The notes: generated by a model from the letters alone, not told the origin. DNA of 35,411 bases from Chitinophagaceae bacterium (GCA_020437365.1 JAGQWM010000025.1:1-35411); one strand, 5' to 3'. Positions 26,346 to 34,841 are shown, numbered from the stretch's first letter. Program-made: numbers and translations.

Positions 26346-27262
26346 TAATTTTTCATCAATTGAATAAAACAATCTTCAATATTTGCCTGTACTTTATGCA
26401 TCGTTATGTGTCCCAAATCGGCTGCTTCAAGTTCCTGTTCCAATGAAGGAACGGCTTTTTCATTTTGCAACACCACATGATGGAACTCACCGAATGGATA
26501 AGCGTCTTGTACAAAATCCAATGTTTTTATTTTCTCTAACAACGCCAACATCTGTTTGGCTTTAACAGCAACTAAAGGATTTTTGAAATGAGCGATAACT
26601 CCTGCCGGAGAATCGATAGATAAAATTTTTCCTTTTTGTAACAATGCTACCCTATCGCAAATATTAGCTTCATCCATATAAGGAGTTGACACAAGAATAG
26701 ATATGCCTTGTTTTTTTAACCCTTGTAGCATGTCCCAAAATTCTTTTCTTGACACGGCATCAACACCGGTAGTCGGTTCATCTAAAAACAAAACTTCGGG
26801 GCGGTGAATCAGAGCACAACACAATGCCAGTTTTTGTTTCATTCCTCCGGAAAGTTGGCCGGCTCTCCGATTTTTAAATGGCTCAATCTGCACATAAATA
26901 TCTTTGATAAGATTATAATTCTCACTGAAACTTGTTTGAAAAATGGTGGCAAAAAAATGCAGGTTTTCTTCGACCGTCAAATCCTGGTACAATGAAAAAC
27001 GGCCGGGCATGTACCCAATTCTTTTCCGAATTTGTTTCATGTCTTTAACTACATCAAAACCATTTACCGAAGCTTGACCGCTGTCTGCCAGCAATAAAGT
27101 GGTGAGAATTCTGAACAACGATGTTTTGCCCGCACCATCGGGACCAATAATGCCAAACAATTCGCCTGCAGCTACCGAAAATGAAATATCCGATAAAGCA
27201 TTTATCTTTTGTTTCTTTTTACCATAAGACATTATTATATTTTCTACGCTAACTGCTGCCAT
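26345..27262 (-). CDS. ABC transporter ATPase with canonical signature
   Basis: 305 residues. Walker A GPDGAGKT (40-47), YMPGRFSLYQDLTVEENLHF at the Q-loop (where the usual Q is replaced by G or R), signature QLSGGMKQKLALCC, Walker B VLFLDEPTTGVDA and STPYMDEANICD at the switch region, where P replaces the usual His-preceding residue and no switch histidine is seen. The C-terminal ~80 residues form an extra domain, as in DrrA/YbhF-type exporters. It matches the first half of the fused YbhF ATPase. It starts two bases after the hlyD-like stop. Confidence 0.94.
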   Translation of the reverse strand: MAAVSVENIIMSYGKKKQKINALSDISFSVAAGELFGIIGPDGAGKTSLFRILTTLLLADSGQASVNGFDVVKDMKQIRKRIGYMPGRFSLYQDLTVEENLHFFATIFQTSFSENYNLIKDIYVQIEPFKNRRAGQLSGGMKQKLALCCALIHRPEVLFLDEPTTGVDAVSRKEFWDMLQGLKKQGISILVSTPYMDEANICDRVALLQKGKILSIDSPAGVIAHFKNPLVAVKAKQMLALLEKIKTLDFVQDAYPFGEFHHVVLQNEKAVPSLEQELEAADLGHITMHKVQANIEDCFIQLMKN

Positions 27263-27264
27263 AT

Positions 27265-28206
27265 TTATTTGAACTTTACTTCACCGTACATACCAATTTT
27301 TAAAAAACCATCATTTTTCACTTTTATTTTTATAGCATACACCAGGTTGGCTCTTTCATCTTTTGTTTGAATTGTTTTGGGTGTAAATTCTGCTTTGTCA
27401 CTAATCCAGGTAATCGTTCCTGGCAAAGTCCGGTAAGTTTTTTTTCCATCATCAATCATTACTTTTACTGCTTGCCCCAATTGTACCTGCGATAATTGTA
27501 TGCCACTGATATATGCCCGCAGCGAGAGATACTCTAAGTTGGCAATTTTATACAATGCTTTTCCAGGTGCTGTCATTTCTCCGGCCAAGGCATATTTTGT
27601 AATGACCGTTCCGGAAATGGGATTTACAATTGCTGCTTTTTTTAATTGATCGTCCAGTTGAGCTACTTTTTTAGATAATGGTTTCGATTCACTGAGAATA
27701 CTCCTGTTTTGTGTGGCTATGTTTGATTGTTGCACCTGCATCTGTTGTCGGGTAACATTCATTTGCTTTTTAACAAGGTCAATTTTTGCATTTATATCAT
27801 CTAATTGTTTGCCGGTAGCTGCATCTGCTTTGAGCAAATTTTCAATTCTTTTTTGTTCATGATTGAGATTATCCAATTGTGATTGTTGTACAGCCAGTTG
27901 ATCTTTTAATAATTTGATTTGTGGTGCTACACTCATCGTTTTATCGCCTAAGGATTGAATCGTTGCTTCTGCTTGTTCTTTTTGCAAAGCAAGATTTGTG
28001 GCATCTATCATTCCAATAACAGAATCTTTGGCGACATCATTGCCTTCTTCAATATTGAGGGATAAAATTTGTCCGCCGATTTCCGAAGAAACAATCACTT
28101 CATCTGTTTCAAAAGTTCCGGTTGCATCAAAATCGCCTTGTTTGTCGTTACAGGAAATGCCCAGCAATAGGAATGCAATTGGTAAAAGTGCAACAATTCT
28201 TTTCAT
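27265..28206 (-). CDS. HlyD/EmrA-type membrane fusion lipoprotein
   Basis: Periplasmic adaptor linking the inner-membrane ABC exporter to the TolC-like channel. 313 residues. MKRIVALLPIAFLLLGISC is a lipoprotein signal with the lipidation Cys at 19. The first half of the biotinyl-lipoyl-like domain is TDEVIVSSEIGGQILSLNIE, with a coiled coil at about 75-185 (KEQAEATIQSLGDK, KRIENLLKADAATGKQLDD) and the second half at IVNPISGTVITKYALAGEMT, then a beta-barrel (YISGIQLSQVQLGQAVKVMI). It is like YbhG/YhiI. It lies 17 bases after the tolC-like gene. Confidence 0.94.
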   Translation of the reverse strand: MKRIVALLPIAFLLLGISCNDKQGDFDATGTFETDEVIVSSEIGGQILSLNIEEGNDVAKDSVIGMIDATNLALQKEQAEATIQSLGDKTMSVAPQIKLLKDQLAVQQSQLDNLNHEQKRIENLLKADAATGKQLDDINAKIDLVKKQMNVTRQQMQVQQSNIATQNRSILSESKPLSKKVAQLDDQLKKAAIVNPISGTVITKYALAGEMTAPGKALYKIANLEYLSLRAYISGIQLSQVQLGQAVKVMIDDGKKTYRTLPGTITWISDKAEFTPKTIQTKDERANLVYAIKIKVKNDGFLKIGMYGEVKFK

Positions 28207-28223
28207 GTGTTTAATTTTAAGAT

Positions 28224-29483
28224 TTATTTTCCGGCAAGGGTATTGTAATTTATTTTGGCTTGTAATAATTGTATTTGATGTGTCAATAAATTTTGTCGGG
28301 CTTGGTCTTCCGCATTTACTTCTTTCACAAAATCATTGGCTGTAATGACCCCATTATCCAATTGTGCTTTGGCAGCATCAGTCACCGATTTTCGTAAAGC
28401 AATGATTTCCTGATCCGACACTATTAAATCCTGTAGCTTATCGATGGTGGCTGCTTGCTTTTTTAGCTCTGTATTCGTATTCAATAAAAATGTTTCTTCC
28501 TGCAGATCAAGCATTTTTTTATTGATTTCCACTTGTTCTTTTTCTTTTTTGCGGGTGTATAATCTGCTCAATGCCCAGTTGACCCGCAGGCCGCCGATAT
28601 AATAAAAATCAAAATCGTTTTTTAATAAATTTAATGCCGGACGGCCATATCCACCCTGGAGAAAAACACTGGCAGTCGGTAAATTTTTTTTATCAATTAA
28701 TTCATTTTGCTGGTTAATCATTTTTTTCTGTTCATCAAATAATTTTAATTCCGGCCTTGTAATTTGTTTTTCCAAAACATGAACCGCCGGTTGTAGCAAA
28801 ACAACATTTTGGCTAATATCTTTTCCCAGAAAAACCGCTAATACATTGATTAATCCTTTTCTTGAGCTCTCAATATCTATTCCTCGTTGTGCTGTTGTAA
28901 GTAATTCTGCTTTAAGTAAATTCAAATTGGAACGAAAGGCAACGCCATTATCCACTTGTGCCTGCACCTTTTTAATGCCTGTTTGCAAGTCAGCTTCTAC
29001 CAAATTGATTTGTCGGGCTTGCGCATCGAGATAAAGAATACTTAGAAAAATTTGATTGATTCGATCTTTTAACTGGTACAATTCTACTTCTACATTTTGT
29101 TGATCCACTGAAGCTGACAGTTGTTGCATTTCTTTTCTTGCTTTTATTTGGCCGCCATCATAAATCATTTGGCTTAGGTCTGCCACAATTTTATACTGGT
29201 CTTTCGAAGGATTTTCAATGTCAAATCCCGGAATCATAACGGGAATTTTTGTAACATCAGACTGATACGTAGCCTGGGCATTCAATTGTATTTGTGGCAA
29301 AAAACCTTTTTGTAAATTATCAAGTTGAATGGCTGTTGTTTTTTTAATTAACGCTTGCCGTTGAATAGCCGGGTAATTTTTCCTGGCCAACGCATACGTT
29401 TCATCCAACGACAATTGTTGTATTTCTTGTGCAAAAGATTTTATTCCAATAAAAAATACCAATAGAAAAACATATTTCTTCAT
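28224..29483 (-). CDS. TolC-family outer membrane efflux channel
   Basis: 419 residues with a signal peptide (MKKYVFLLVFFIGIKSFA, cut before Q19). Two OEP repeats of long amphipathic helices follow: LSLDETYALARKNYPAIQRQ, LDNLQKGFLPQIQLNAQATY, KVQAQVDNGVAFRSNLNLLK, then ELKLFDEQKKMINQQNELID, VFLQGGYGRPALNLLKNDFD and AKAQLDNGVITANDFVKEVN. The repeated VDNGVAFRSN / LDNGVITAND turns mark the duplicated halves. It should form the trimeric outer-membrane exit for the ABC exporter encoded downstream. It starts five bases after the tetR-family stop. Confidence 0.94.
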   Translation of the reverse strand: MKKYVFLLVFFIGIKSFAQEIQQLSLDETYALARKNYPAIQRQALIKKTTAIQLDNLQKGFLPQIQLNAQATYQSDVTKIPVMIPGFDIENPSKDQYKIVADLSQMIYDGGQIKARKEMQQLSASVDQQNVEVELYQLKDRINQIFLSILYLDAQARQINLVEADLQTGIKKVQAQVDNGVAFRSNLNLLKAELLTTAQRGIDIESSRKGLINVLAVFLGKDISQNVVLLQPAVHVLEKQITRPELKLFDEQKKMINQQNELIDKKNLPTASVFLQGGYGRPALNLLKNDFDFYYIGGLRVNWALSRLYTRKKEKEQVEINKKMLDLQEETFLLNTNTELKKQAATIDKLQDLIVSDQEIIALRKSVTDAAKAQLDNGVITANDFVKEVNAEDQARQNLLTHQIQLLQAKINYNTLAGK

Positions 29484-29488
29484 GTCAA

Positions 29489-30112
29489 TTATTTTTTGAT
29501 AGATGCAATAATAAATTGTGGTATTTCGACTTTTCTTTGTTCCATCAATTCGTCAAATTTTTTATCCGGCATACGAAGTACGTAGGTAAACATAGGTTCG
29601 GCTACAAAGGGAAAAATCGTCAGAGAAATCATATTCATCAGCAATTGCATGGGTTGAATTTTCCTGATAGTCCCTTTTTTAATTTCCGAATCTAGTTGTT
29701 GTAAAAATTTTTCAGGTTTGGGCATTGTTCCCTTTCCCCAAATTTTTTGCAGAAATCGTTTCGGGTCGTGATTGATTTCATTTAAGACAAATAAAGGCAG
29801 GTAAGGATTTATTCTCATTTCATCGACATATTCGGCAACAAATTTTTCAATCTTTTCAAATAGAGGAGCTTCCAATTCGAAAATCATATTGATCCTGGGA
29901 AAAAACTTCTTTGCCTCTGCCAGAAAAATAGTATCGAATAATTTATTCTTGTCTCTAAAATAATAATGCAATAATGCTTTATTGATGCCAGCTTCATCGG
30001 CAATATCCTGCATTCGGGCTGCTGCTTTACCTTTTGTCGTAAAAACTTTTCTTGCCGCCGCCAGGATTTTATCCTCCGTAGAAAGTGTTTGTTGTTTTTT
30101 CTTTTTAACCAT
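29489..30112 (-). CDS. TetR/AcrR-family transcriptional regulator
   Basis: 207 residues. A lysine-rich start (MVKKKKQQTLSTEDKILAAA) leads into the TetR helix-turn-helix, about 30-55: ARMQDIADEAGINKALLHYY, FRDKNKLFDTIF. The C-terminal ligand-binding and dimerisation domain (LFEKIEKFVAEYVDEMRINP, MQLLMNMISLTIFPFVAEPM) resembles efflux regulators. It is the first gene of the seven-gene efflux operon and is preceded by a palindrome next to its -7 element. Negative autoregulation, and with it control of the whole operon, is the natural inference. Confidence 0.93.
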   Translation of the reverse strand: MVKKKKQQTLSTEDKILAAARKVFTTKGKAAARMQDIADEAGINKALLHYYFRDKNKLFDTIFLAEAKKFFPRINMIFELEAPLFEKIEKFVAEYVDEMRINPYLPLFVLNEINHDPKRFLQKIWGKGTMPKPEKFLQQLDSEIKKGTIRKIQPMQLLMNMISLTIFPFVAEPMFTYVLRMPDKKFDELMEQRKVEIPQFIIASIKK

Positions 30113-30129
30113 TTAGTTTAACCATTTGG
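30104..30129. repeat. Tandem 13-base imperfect repeat over the tetR-family start codon
   Basis: TTTAACCATTTAG (30104-30116) and TTTAACCATTTGG (30117-30129) differ at one base. The first copy contains the start codon (CAT on the plus strand). The second is the left part of the palindromic operator, so the first may be an additional half-site. Confidence 0.6.
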
Positions 30130-30133
30130 TTAA
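30118..30133. promoter_or_regulatory. Probable TetR-family operator
   Basis: TTAACCA-TT-TGGTTAA is a perfect palindrome with 7-bp arms and a 2-base centre. It abuts the -7 element (30134-30141) on its downstream side and should cover the transcription start. Bound regulator would block RNA polymerase. Confidence 0.65.
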
Positions 30134-30164
30134 CAAAAGTAAAAATGAAATTGATTTTCACCAA
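30134..30164 (-). promoter_or_regulatory. Promoter of the efflux operon
   Basis: The minus strand has TTG (30164-30162), 20 bases, then TACTTTTG (30141-30134), an exact TAnnTTTG match. Transcription would start near 30128, inside the palindrome, with a leader of about 15 bases. Confidence 0.72.
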
Positions 30165-30240
30165 GAAAATTTTTCATAAAAATGAAATAACTATTTAAGT
30201 CATTGAAAATGAAAATGTCGCAAAGCGAATTGGGTCTTTT

Positions 30241-31398
30241 TTATTCGGCCCAACTCATTACATAATCGCCGTTTTCGATGTCGAGAGCTTCTTTAGTCAA
30301 CATTAAAGGATGGAACGTATCGACCATGACCGCCAGTTCTTTCGTTTCTTTGGCGCCAATACTTTTTTGAACCGCTCCGGGATGCGGCCCATGTGGAATG
30401 CCAGCCGGATGTAAAGTAATCATACCGCGGGTTACATTTTTTCGGCTCATAAAATCACCGTCAACATAATACAATACTTCATCGCTGTCAATATTACTAT
30501 GGTTATAAGGTGCTGGAATGGCCTGCGGATGATAATCGTATAACCTCGGGCAAAATGAGCAAACGACAAAATTCCTGGCTTCAAAAGTTTGATGAACAGG
30601 TGGCGGTTGATGGACTCTGCCGGTGATGGGTTCAAAATCATGAATGGAAAATGCATAAGGATAACAACATCCATCCCAGCCCACAACATCGAAAGGATGT
30701 GTGCCATAATGCAAACCGTACAAAACTCCTTTTTTCTTGGCTTTGATTAGGAAGTCCCCTTTTTCATCAATGGTTTGTAAGTTTTCCGGCGTACGAATAT
30801 CTCTTTCGCAATACGGAGAATGTTCGAGCAACTGGCCGTAGTTACTCAAATATCTTTTCGGATAGCGAATCGGTGTAAATGATTCCACAATAAATAAGCG
30901 GTTTTCTTTTGTATCAAATGTAATTTGATAAATAGTGCCTCTTGGAATAACAAGATAATCCCCATAGCCGAATTTTAATTCACCATAAATAGTATGCAAT
31001 ACACCCGTGCCTTCATGTACAAAAATCATTTCATCGGCATCGGCATTTTTATAAAAATAATCCTGCATACTTTCCTGTGGTGCTGCCAGCACAATATGAC
31101 AATCATTATTGACCAAAACAGGCATCCTGCTTTGCAAATAATCTTTAACAGGTTTGATATGAAACCCTTCGAAACAACGATGCTTCAACATTTTTTCTTC
31201 GGCAATATTTGGTGAAACATTTACCTGCGGCTCAGTTTTTATGATTTGTGTGGGCGGATGAATATGGTACATTAAAGAATAATCATTGGAAAAACCTTCC
31301 GTCGAAAATAATTGTTCTGCATACAATTCGCCATTCGGTTGCTTGAATTGTGTATGCCTTTTATGTGGTATCTTCCCTCTTGTAATATAATGTGGCAT
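30241..31398 (-). CDS. hmgA: Homogentisate 1,2-dioxygenase family protein
   Basis: Fe(II) ring-cleavage of homogentisate in tyrosine catabolism. 385 residues, about 60 shorter than human HGD. The bicupin pattern is clear: MYHIHPPTQ, DEMIFVHEGTGVLHTIYGEL, FGYGDYLVIPRGTIYQI, WDGCCYPYAFSIHDFEPITG, VHQTFEARNFVVCSFCPRLY. Likely iron ligands are H300 (PYNHSN), E307 (DSDEVLYY) and H336 (GIPHGPHPG), with H330 also conserved. Substrate is assigned by family. A homogentisate-like substrate remains possible for this short form, as no other tyrosine-catabolism gene is nearby. It is apparently monocistronic, upstream of the efflux operon in the same direction, 128 bases away. Confidence 0.87.
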   Translation of the reverse strand: MPHYITRGKIPHKRHTQFKQPNGELYAEQLFSTEGFSNDYSLMYHIHPPTQIIKTEPQVNVSPNIAEEKMLKHRCFEGFHIKPVKDYLQSRMPVLVNNDCHIVLAAPQESMQDYFYKNADADEMIFVHEGTGVLHTIYGELKFGYGDYLVIPRGTIYQITFDTKENRLFIVESFTPIRYPKRYLSNYGQLLEHSPYCERDIRTPENLQTIDEKGDFLIKAKKKGVLYGLHYGTHPFDVVGWDGCCYPYAFSIHDFEPITGRVHQPPPVHQTFEARNFVVCSFCPRLYDYHPQAIPAPYNHSNIDSDEVLYYVDGDFMSRKNVTRGMITLHPAGIPHGPHPGAVQKSIGAKETKELAVMVDTFHPLMLTKEALDIENGDYVMSWAE

Positions 31399-31459
31399 AA
31401 AATATTTTTCTTTTAAATGAATCTGTTAAAGTAAACTCTCTGCTTACAAAAACAGGAAT

Positions 31460-31467
31460 CAAATTTA
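31460..31467 (-). promoter_or_regulatory. -7 element for hmgA
   Basis: The minus strand reads TAAATTTG, an exact TAnnTTTG match, 62 bases before the hmgA ATG. No TTG was found at the usual spacing. The element lies only 15 bases from the divergent metallophosphoesterase start. Confidence 0.4.
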
Positions 31468-31481
31468 CAACTATTTATTCG

Positions 31482-31976
31482 ATGAAAAGAATCGGGTTAC
31501 TCTCTGACACACATCATTTCCTGGACCCTGCTATTGCTGCACATTTTAAGGATTGTGATGAGATATGGCATGCAGGTGATTTTGGTCATATAAATTTGGT
31601 GCAGGATTTAGAGAAAATGAAACCACTCAAAGGAGTTTATGGTAATATAGACGACGCAAACATCAGAAATATTTTCCCTGAGCAATTGGTATTTACTTGT
31701 GAGAAAGTAAAAGTAATGATGCGGCATATTGGCGGTTCACCACCGAAATACAATCCGGCTACAAAAAAAGAATTGCTACAACACCAGCCGCAGTTATTCA
31801 TTTGTGGTCATTCGCATATTTTAAAAATTATGTATGATGAGTCCATTCAATGCTTATACATCAATCCCGGTGCCGCCGGTAAACAAGGTTGGCATAAAGT
31901 CCGCACTATCGTTCGCTTCACTATTGATGAAGACAATATAAAAGACTGTGAAGTCATTGAATTGGGCAAGCGGTAA
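31482..31976 (+). CDS. Calcineurin-like metallophosphoesterase (YfcE/MJ0936 family)
   Basis: 164 residues, a single phosphodiesterase domain. The metal-binding set is complete: D9 and H11 (LLSDTHH), D33 (HAGDFGH), N55 (VYGNIDD), H82 (RHIGG), H110 and H112 (CGHSHIL). The C-terminus INPGAAGKQGWHKVRTIVRF is typical of the family. It cleaves phosphodiesters in vitro; the natural substrate is unknown. It is divergent from hmgA and its stop is three bases from that of the opposed membrane protein. Confidence 0.92.
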   Translation: MKRIGLLSDTHHFLDPAIAAHFKDCDEIWHAGDFGHINLVQDLEKMKPLKGVYGNIDDANIRNIFPEQLVFTCEKVKVMMRHIGGSPPKYNPATKKELLQHQPQLFICGHSHILKIMYDESIQCLYINPGAAGKQGWHKVRTIVRFTIDEDNIKDCEVIELGKR

Positions 31977-31979
31977 GTA

Positions 31980-32447
31980 TTACATTCCCGGCAGCCAGGT
32001 TCTGCCAACACCAACATCTCTGAATGGCCAGGGAATAAAAATAAGAATGAGTAATAATGCCAATCCAAAATATAAAATGGCTCTTTTATGTTTGACGCTA
32101 TCTTCCACTTTCCGCTTGGCGTAAGAATAGCCAATATGAATCATAATGATGGCAATGAGCATGCCTACAAAATGTTCTACAGCAAAAAAACGAAGTACAT
32201 TATCTTTCATTACGACACTCATTCCATTTTCACGAATACTTTTCAAACCCAGGTCGCCAAAAATCCATTGGTACAACCCAATCAAAAACATTAAATCAGC
32301 AGAGATGAGCAGAAAGAGCCCTGTTTTTCGATGGCCGGCCGTAAATGGTTTTTTCCTGTCGGCAATACTTTTATAAATCGCTACTAATAATAAAATTAAA
32401 ATAACCCAGCGTAGCACACTATGAAGATGTAACATTCCTTGATACAT
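31980..32447 (-). CDS. Small four-helix membrane protein with intramembrane histidines
   Basis: 155 residues with four predicted helices: about 8-26 (HLHSVLRWVILILLLVAIYK), 41-62 (TGLFLLISADLMFLIGLYQW), 88-110 (FAVEHFVGMLIAIIMIHIGY) and 122-140 (ILYFGLALLLILIFIPW). Histidines H7/H9 lie at the start of helix 1, and H92 and H104 in helix 3 are one face apart; H39 sits at the start of helix 2. This pattern would suit a b-type heme or metal site, but that is inference and I know no named family. It runs convergent with the metallophosphoesterase gene. Confidence 0.85.
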   Translation of the reverse strand: MYQGMLHLHSVLRWVILILLLVAIYKSIADRKKPFTAGHRKTGLFLLISADLMFLIGLYQWIFGDLGLKSIRENGMSVVMKDNVLRFFAVEHFVGMLIAIIMIHIGYSYAKRKVEDSVKHKRAILYFGLALLLILIFIPWPFRDVGVGRTWLPGM

Positions 32448-32529
32448 AATGATAAATTTGAGAAGTCAAAGCTACTAACACATCATTACAACATCAAATA
32501 ATAAAAAGCGGAATGAATTTACTGTAAAA

Positions 32530-33630
32530 TCATTCTACCCAATCGGCAATAAATACATTGGTATCATGTGTGCCACCATTATTGCGGTTACTACTGAATA
32601 CAATTTTCTTACCATCCGGTGAAAACATCGGGAAGGCATCAAATCCTTTGTCGCGGCTGATTTTTTGTATGCCGCTGCCATCTTCATTTATGGTATATAA
32701 ATTAAAAGGGAAGCCTCTTTTGTATTCATAATTGGATGCAAAAATGATATGCTTACTGTCAGGCATAAACGAAGGTGCCCAGTTGGCCTGGCCAAAATGG
32801 GTAACCTGCCGAACATCGGAGCCATCGGTGTTGGCTACAAACACTTCCATTTCGGTTGGTGCCACTAAATTCTCACTCAACAAATCTTTGTACTCTTTCA
32901 CTTCTTCGGGCGTTTTGGGCCGGCTGGCACGCCAGATGATTTTTTTCCCATCGGGACTAAACCATGCACCTCCATCATACCCCAATGTATTGGTTATTCT
33001 TTTTTCTGCCCCGGTTTCTAAATCCATAATGTATAAATCAATATCGCCGTCTTTGGTGCTGGTATAAATCATTTTTTTTCCATCGGGTGAAAGGGTTCCT
33101 TCTGCATCATAAGCATCGGAATGGGTCAGTTGTTTGACAATATGCCCATCCAGGTCAGCCATAAAAATATCGTACCCTTTATAAAGCGGCCAGATATATT
33201 TATTACCATGTTTTTTTCTGTCGGGCACCGGTGGACAATCATCGCCGGAAAGATGCGTGGACGCATAAATAAAATGTTTGCCATCTTTCATAAAATAAGC
33301 ACAGGTAGTTCTGCCTTTGCCGGTACTTACCATTTTATAAGTAAATTTTTCGCCTTTCTTTTCCGGCACTTTGCCAATAAAAATCTGGTCGCAGGGAATT
33401 CCTTCTTTTGCATCGGTACGTTGAAAAACAAGATATTTTCCATCATAACTCCAATAAGCTTCGGCATTATCGCCACCAAAGGTGAGTTGCTGAATATTTT
33501 TGAAATGGACTTCGTCCGGGTAGAGCAATGAATCCCGGACAGGTGTTTTCGTTTCGGCTTCTTTGGCAGCAGAATGGCCACAAGCACTCAAAATTATCAG
33601 GATAGATGAAATGAAGAGGACATTTTTCAT
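32530..33630 (-). CDS. TolB-like PD40 beta-propeller lipoprotein
   Basis: 366 residues from MKNVLFISSILIILSACG. This start places the lipoprotein signal at the N-terminus, with Cys17 in the lipobox LSAC. The longer frame from 33672 would bury it and extend to the -7 element. Several PD40 blades follow, each ending in a DGK turn: YWSYDGKYLVFQRT, LSPDGKKMIYTSTKDGDIDL, FSPDGKKIIWRASRP, FMPDSKHIIFASNYEYKRG and FSPDGKKIVFSSNRNNGGTH. The fold is like the TolB C-terminal propeller, anchored in the periplasm or outer membrane. No peptidase or other catalytic domain is attached. The partner is unknown. Confidence 0.9.
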   Translation of the reverse strand: MKNVLFISSILIILSACGHSAAKEAETKTPVRDSLLYPDEVHFKNIQQLTFGGDNAEAYWSYDGKYLVFQRTDAKEGIPCDQIFIGKVPEKKGEKFTYKMVSTGKGRTTCAYFMKDGKHFIYASTHLSGDDCPPVPDRKKHGNKYIWPLYKGYDIFMADLDGHIVKQLTHSDAYDAEGTLSPDGKKMIYTSTKDGDIDLYIMDLETGAEKRITNTLGYDGGAWFSPDGKKIIWRASRPKTPEEVKEYKDLLSENLVAPTEMEVFVANTDGSDVRQVTHFGQANWAPSFMPDSKHIIFASNYEYKRGFPFNLYTINEDGSGIQKISRDKGFDAFPMFSPDGKKIVFSSNRNNGGTHDTNVFIADWVE

Positions 33631-33669
33631 TGTTATTCTTTTTTTAAAAATTTCATTTGATTCAGTTTG

Positions 33670-33677
33670 CAAATATA
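33670..33677 (-). promoter_or_regulatory. -7 element for PD40 lipoprotein gene
   Basis: The minus strand reads TATATTTG, an exact TAnnTTTG match, 40 bases upstream of the chosen ATG. This supports the inner start (33630) over the upstream in-frame one (33672). No -33 TTG is visible. Confidence 0.45.
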
Positions 33678-33747
33678 TTTTTAAGCTACTTTTACTTTGT
33701 CAGCCGATTGTCATTCTCCGGCTTTTTTATTGATAAATTATTCAAAT

Positions 33748-34752
33748 ATGCAGGTGCACATCAAAAACTTTTATCTATTCTTATTTTCCATTTTAATCAT
33801 TAGTAGTTGTAAAAATAAAGATATTGATTCTCCTTACAGCGATATACTGACAAGGCCGCCATTTGATTTACTGACTGACAGTATCCGGCATGCGCCAAAA
33901 GATGACAATTTATATTTTAAAAGAGCTGTTTTATTAAACCTGAATAATTTTCCGGAACCCTCACTGGCCGATTTCAAAAAAGCCTGGTCGCTGCAGAAAA
34001 AAGAAGAATATGCATTGGGCGCCAGCAATTTGCTGTTAGAAAATAAACCCGATTCTGCCATTGTTTTTTTACAAAGTGCATTGCAATTCTTACCCAAAAG
34101 TTTTATGCTACGACTCACCTTGGCCAATGCATTCCAGATTATCGATAAAACAGATACGGCTTTGGCGATAGCCAATCAATTGTTGGATGAATACCCGGAA
34201 CAAGTAGATGTAATGAAAATGAAAGCCCAGTTATTGGTTTCAAAAAACGATGATGCCGCTGCCTTACAGATTTTAGAAAAAGCATATCAATTAACGCCGT
34301 ACGACCTGGAACTAAATTATCAGCTGGCTTTCAAATATGCAGAAGCGAAAAATCCAAAAGTGATTGCTTTATGTGATTCATTAATTCAAAAAGATTCGAT
34401 GGGCCATGCTGCGGAGCCCTATTATTTTAAAGGCATTTATTATTCAAACACACATGACAATGGAAAAGCCTTGGCAATGTTTAACCAGGCGATTCAAAAT
34501 AATTATTCGTACCTGAATGCATATATCGAAAAAGGCAGAATTTATTTTGTAGAAAAAAAATATACGGATGCGTTGCAAACCTTTCAATTGGCTAATAAAG
34601 TGTCCACCACTTTCCCGGATGCCTATTACTGGATGGGCCGATGCCAGGAAGCCATGGGACAGAAAGATGAAGCCCGGCTGAATTATGAAAGAGCCTATGG
34701 CCTGGATAACAGTTTTACCGAAGCCAGGGAATCTGCCGAAAAGTTGAAATGA
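33748..34752 (+). CDS. TPR lipoprotein
   Basis: 334 residues from ATG 33748 (MQVHIKNFYLFLFSILIISSC), which gives a lipoprotein signal with Cys21. Upstream in-frame codons back to 33697 are unlikely because they would hide the signal. About seven TPR units follow, such as DDNLYFKRAVLLNLNNFPEP, QVDVMKMKAQLLVSKNDDAA, AEPYYFKGIYYSNTHDNGKA, YLNAYIEKGRIYFVEKKYTD and PDAYYWMGRCQEAMGQKDEA. It probably scaffolds envelope proteins; the partner is unknown. It is divergent from the PD40 lipoprotein gene and 89 bases upstream of rpe. Confidence 0.9.
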   Translation: MQVHIKNFYLFLFSILIISSCKNKDIDSPYSDILTRPPFDLLTDSIRHAPKDDNLYFKRAVLLNLNNFPEPSLADFKKAWSLQKKEEYALGASNLLLENKPDSAIVFLQSALQFLPKSFMLRLTLANAFQIIDKTDTALAIANQLLDEYPEQVDVMKMKAQLLVSKNDDAAALQILEKAYQLTPYDLELNYQLAFKYAEAKNPKVIALCDSLIQKDSMGHAAEPYYFKGIYYSNTHDNGKALAMFNQAIQNNYSYLNAYIEKGRIYFVEKKYTDALQTFQLANKVSTTFPDAYYWMGRCQEAMGQKDEARLNYERAYGLDNSFTEARESAEKLK

Positions 34753-34841
34753 TTTTTTGCGGGTAGAAACTTCCACACAACTATTCTACATTGCCATAAT
34801 AAAAAAGAATCTGTTGTAAATTGCGAAGCAAAAGCCAATAC

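Noticed and set aside
30231..30267. Possible terminator hairpin TTGGG/CCCAA around the hmgA stop
   Set aside because: The stem is only about five to seven base pairs with a large loop containing the T-run, so it is too weak to list as a terminator.
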